The position numbers were made by a program, and so were the translations under genes. A DNA stretch of 20,950 bases. Source: a virus. Under the pieces are notes generated by a model. The model searched no databases. It was not told the DNA's origin and saw only the letters and a list, made by a program, of their open reading frames with translations. The stretch spans positions 1 through 20,950 of IMG/VR virus record IMGVR_UViG_3300035670_001422; one strand, given 5' to 3'. Within the stretch, counting starts at the first letter, position 1, and each line of letters begins with the position of its first letter. This document shows positions 19,546 through 20,950 of this stretch, piece by piece.

Positions 19546-20576
19546 TAGTAAGACGCCAGCACATCGATCAGTTTAACGGCGGATTCCGAGTCAAGTTCAA
19601 TAAGATCGCAGTTGAGCCCCAGTGATTGCATAACCTCAGACAGCGTAATGCTTTTTGCCCGGCAAACCTCCTCAATGTGGTCAATTTGCTCATCCGTAAT
19701 GCCGTTGACTATGGCTTCGGCGGGAGTTGCCTGGGGAGGGGGAGGCGGGGGAGACTCATGGGGTTGCTTCTTGGCTTTCTTTTCAGGAGCCGGGGCCGCA
19801 CTAATTTCTTCAAACCAATCGCCTGTCTTGCTCATGCCGTCTTTCATGGAGTTGTAGATTTTCCGCAGGGCCACTACCTGGGCAGCAGTAATTGACTCCA
19901 ATTTGCGCTGGATACGGGCTTCGATCTGTTCTTTGCTTACCTGAAAACCCTCAAATGCCTTGACCATTTTGGAGATAGCTTCCGGGCTTATGTCGGCCTT
20001 GGCTTTCAAAGTTTTCTCGCATTGATTTACCGCTTCCTCCACTACGTCGCCGGGGATAATCCCCAGGATACAGGCCCGGAGGCGGCGGGCTCCCTGATTG
20101 GCCACAAGTTCATAAATGTCCCTTGGGTCTGTCAAATCATAGGTGCCCTTTTTGGTATAACGCTTGTGTCTTACCTGAAAAATCTTTTTCTGGCGGGTGT
20201 TGGTTTCCAAATCCCAGGCATACGCCTCAACGGTAGATTCCCCGTTTCGCTGTTCAAGCTCCCGTATCCCAAAATCCAGATTGCCCCACTGTTGGGCGAT
20301 GGCTTCGGCAAGCCGGATACTCGGGCCGGTGATCTCCGTCCCGCCCCTGGCATAGCTGTATAATGCACTTTCCGCCAGGGTGGGGCGCTGGCACGAGATA
20401 ATGATGCGGTCAAGGGCCTGCGCTTGGTTACGGGGGAACCGCTTGGCAATCGTCATTGACGCCTGCACCTCTGCGATTTCCCGCTGGGCGGCGGCGTCTG
20501 CCAGCACTGCCGGAACCGCTTCCGGTTTTGGCATTAGTTCGCCGGTAAACACTTGAACGTCTGAAAAGTCTGTCAT
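19545..20576 (-). CDS. Phage recombination-associated protein (candidate ssDNA-annealing protein)
   Basis: 343 residues from ATG 20576, chosen because AGGAGG lies 8 bases before it; an ATG at 20582 overlaps the exonuclease stop but is only 2 bases from the site. The N-terminal 190 residues look like a well-conserved phage protein: MTIAKRFPRNQAQALDRII, then YSYARGGTEITGPSIRLAEA, WGNLDFGIRELEQRNGES, DLTDPRDIYELVANQGARRL and RACILGIIPGDVV. The centre is charged and helical. A Pro-rich linker (about residues 275-285: ESPPPPPPQ) leads to a small C-terminal helix domain. It sits between an exonuclease and RusA, the place of the Red-beta/RecT/Erf type annealing partner. Assigning annealing is inference from synteny; I see no sure RecT or Rad52 signature. 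Confidence 0.72.
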   Translation of the reverse strand: MTDFSDVQVFTGELMPKPEAVPAVLADAAAQREIAEVQASMTIAKRFPRNQAQALDRIIISCQRPTLAESALYSYARGGTEITGPSIRLAEAIAQQWGNLDFGIRELEQRNGESTVEAYAWDLETNTRQKKIFQVRHKRYTKKGTYDLTDPRDIYELVANQGARRLRACILGIIPGDVVEEAVNQCEKTLKAKADISPEAISKMVKAFEGFQVSKEQIEARIQRKLESITAAQVVALRKIYNSMKDGMSKTGDWFEEISAAPAPEKKAKKQPHESPPPPPPQATPAEAIVNGITDEQIDHIEEVCRAKSITLSEVMQSLGLNCDLIELDSESAVKLIDVLASY

Positions 20577-20578
20577 AC

Positions 20579-20950
20579 TCATTTCCTCCTGGTAACATAT
20601 CTACATGACTGATAAAAACCGCACCACACGGGGGAACATAAAAAACTATCGGGAGGGCACGGCGGAAATAGCCCCGCCTCAATTTGTGCCAGCATAAGTT
20701 GGATTCGGACAATCAGGTTTTGCCAGTCGGCGTTATCCCTGGTAGTCACCAGTGATTGCAGTTTTGGCTCTTTAGTGGCAATCAAAATTTCCAGGGATAA
20801 CTTATCCGGCCACTTGCCGAACTTAGAAAAATACAAACCGCTATAAAAAGTTAGTTGCAGGGAATTGTGTGCCTCGTTGACACCCTTAGACTTGCCCGCA
20901 GATTTCAAGTCTGGAAGCCAGCCGGTATCGGTTACAACGTCAATAGTCCC
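20579..20950 (-). CDS. PD-(D/E)XK exonuclease (RecB/Cas4-like), 5' end outside window
   Basis: The frame is open to the right edge; 123 C-terminal residues are visible. GTIDVV (at the edge) and DLKSAGKSK give the Asp and D-x-K of the PD-(D/E)XK active site, and SLQLTFYSGLY has the QxxxY motif of RecB-type nucleases. The end carries four Cys residues within GLFPPCPPDSFLCSPVWCGF, then YQSC. In AddB/Cas4-type nucleases the last three such Cys, with one near the N-terminus, hold an Fe-S cluster. The N-terminal Cys would lie outside this window, so a cluster is possible but unproven. It is the exonuclease partner to the neighbouring candidate annealing protein and RusA, making 3' tails at ends for recombination. 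It ends 2 bases before the start of the next gene. Confidence 0.85.
   Translation of the reverse strand, partial: GTIDVVTDTGWLPDLKSAGKSKGVNEAHNSLQLTFYSGLYFSKFGKWPDKLSLEILIATKEPKLQSLVTTRDNADWQNLIVRIQLMLAQIEAGLFPPCPPDSFLCSPVWCGFYQSCRYVTRRK

Noticed and set aside
1-20950. tRNA genes, insertion sequences, attachment sites, CRISPR arrays
   Set aside because: None was recognisable on either strand by reading; no long terminal inverted repeats, transposase motifs or cloverleaf-like segments were noticed. A tRNA scan would be decisive for tRNAs.

Overview
The window is part of a double-stranded DNA phage (or prophage) genome of the short-tailed, P22-like structural type. The evidence is a TerS-like protein, TerL, a P22-type portal, a scaffold, a major capsid protein, a gp4-like head-tail adaptor, a gp10-like tail protein, a short fibre-like protein and a set of ejection-type proteins. 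A lipoprotein signal, strong AGGAGG-type ribosome sites and sigma70-like promoters fit a bacterial, probably Gram-negative, host. The host cannot be named from this sequence. No integrase, repressor, holin or spanin gene was recognised, so lifestyle is undecided.

Layout. Almost everything is on the minus strand and reads right to left, with stop/start overlaps (ATGA, TAATG) at most junctions. From 20950 to 15953 is a recombination/replication block: a PD-(D/E)XK exonuclease (cut by the window edge), a candidate annealing-type recombination protein, a RusA-like resolvase, a compact DnaB-N/RecA-like ATPase, a ribbon-helix-helix regulator with its own promoter and operator-like repeats, a replication initiator or loader carrying 12-bp iteron-like repeats, SSB, a small Cys-containing protein and a small lipoprotein. 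From 15156 to 1 is the late block: TerS-like, TerL, portal, a small ORF, a GroES-like co-chaperonin, scaffold, an unknown protein, a decoration-like protein, major capsid, a beta-helix protein, an intrinsic terminator, then connector, tail and ejection genes. The last of these is a lytic transglycosylase that runs off the left edge.

Between the two blocks lies a plus-strand island (15267-15942). It has a near-consensus promoter, three small unrecognised ORFs with good ribosome sites, and a strong intrinsic terminator. It is divergent from the late operon and convergent with the replication operon. The shared upstream region carries helically phased TGTCA/TGACA motifs.

How it fits together: the right block would recombine and replicate the genome, with a likely origin inside the initiator gene near 17.31-17.62 kb. 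TerS-like and TerL package it through the portal into a scaffolded, probably GroEL-assisted capsid. The connector, gp10-like protein and fibre close the head. The Ala/Gln-rich and coiled ejection proteins plus the transglycosylase would breach the envelope. The strongest candidates for something new are the plus-strand small-gene island, the intragenic iteron/origin block, the Cys-ladder beta-helix protein beside the capsid gene, and the phage GroES placed between portal and scaffold.
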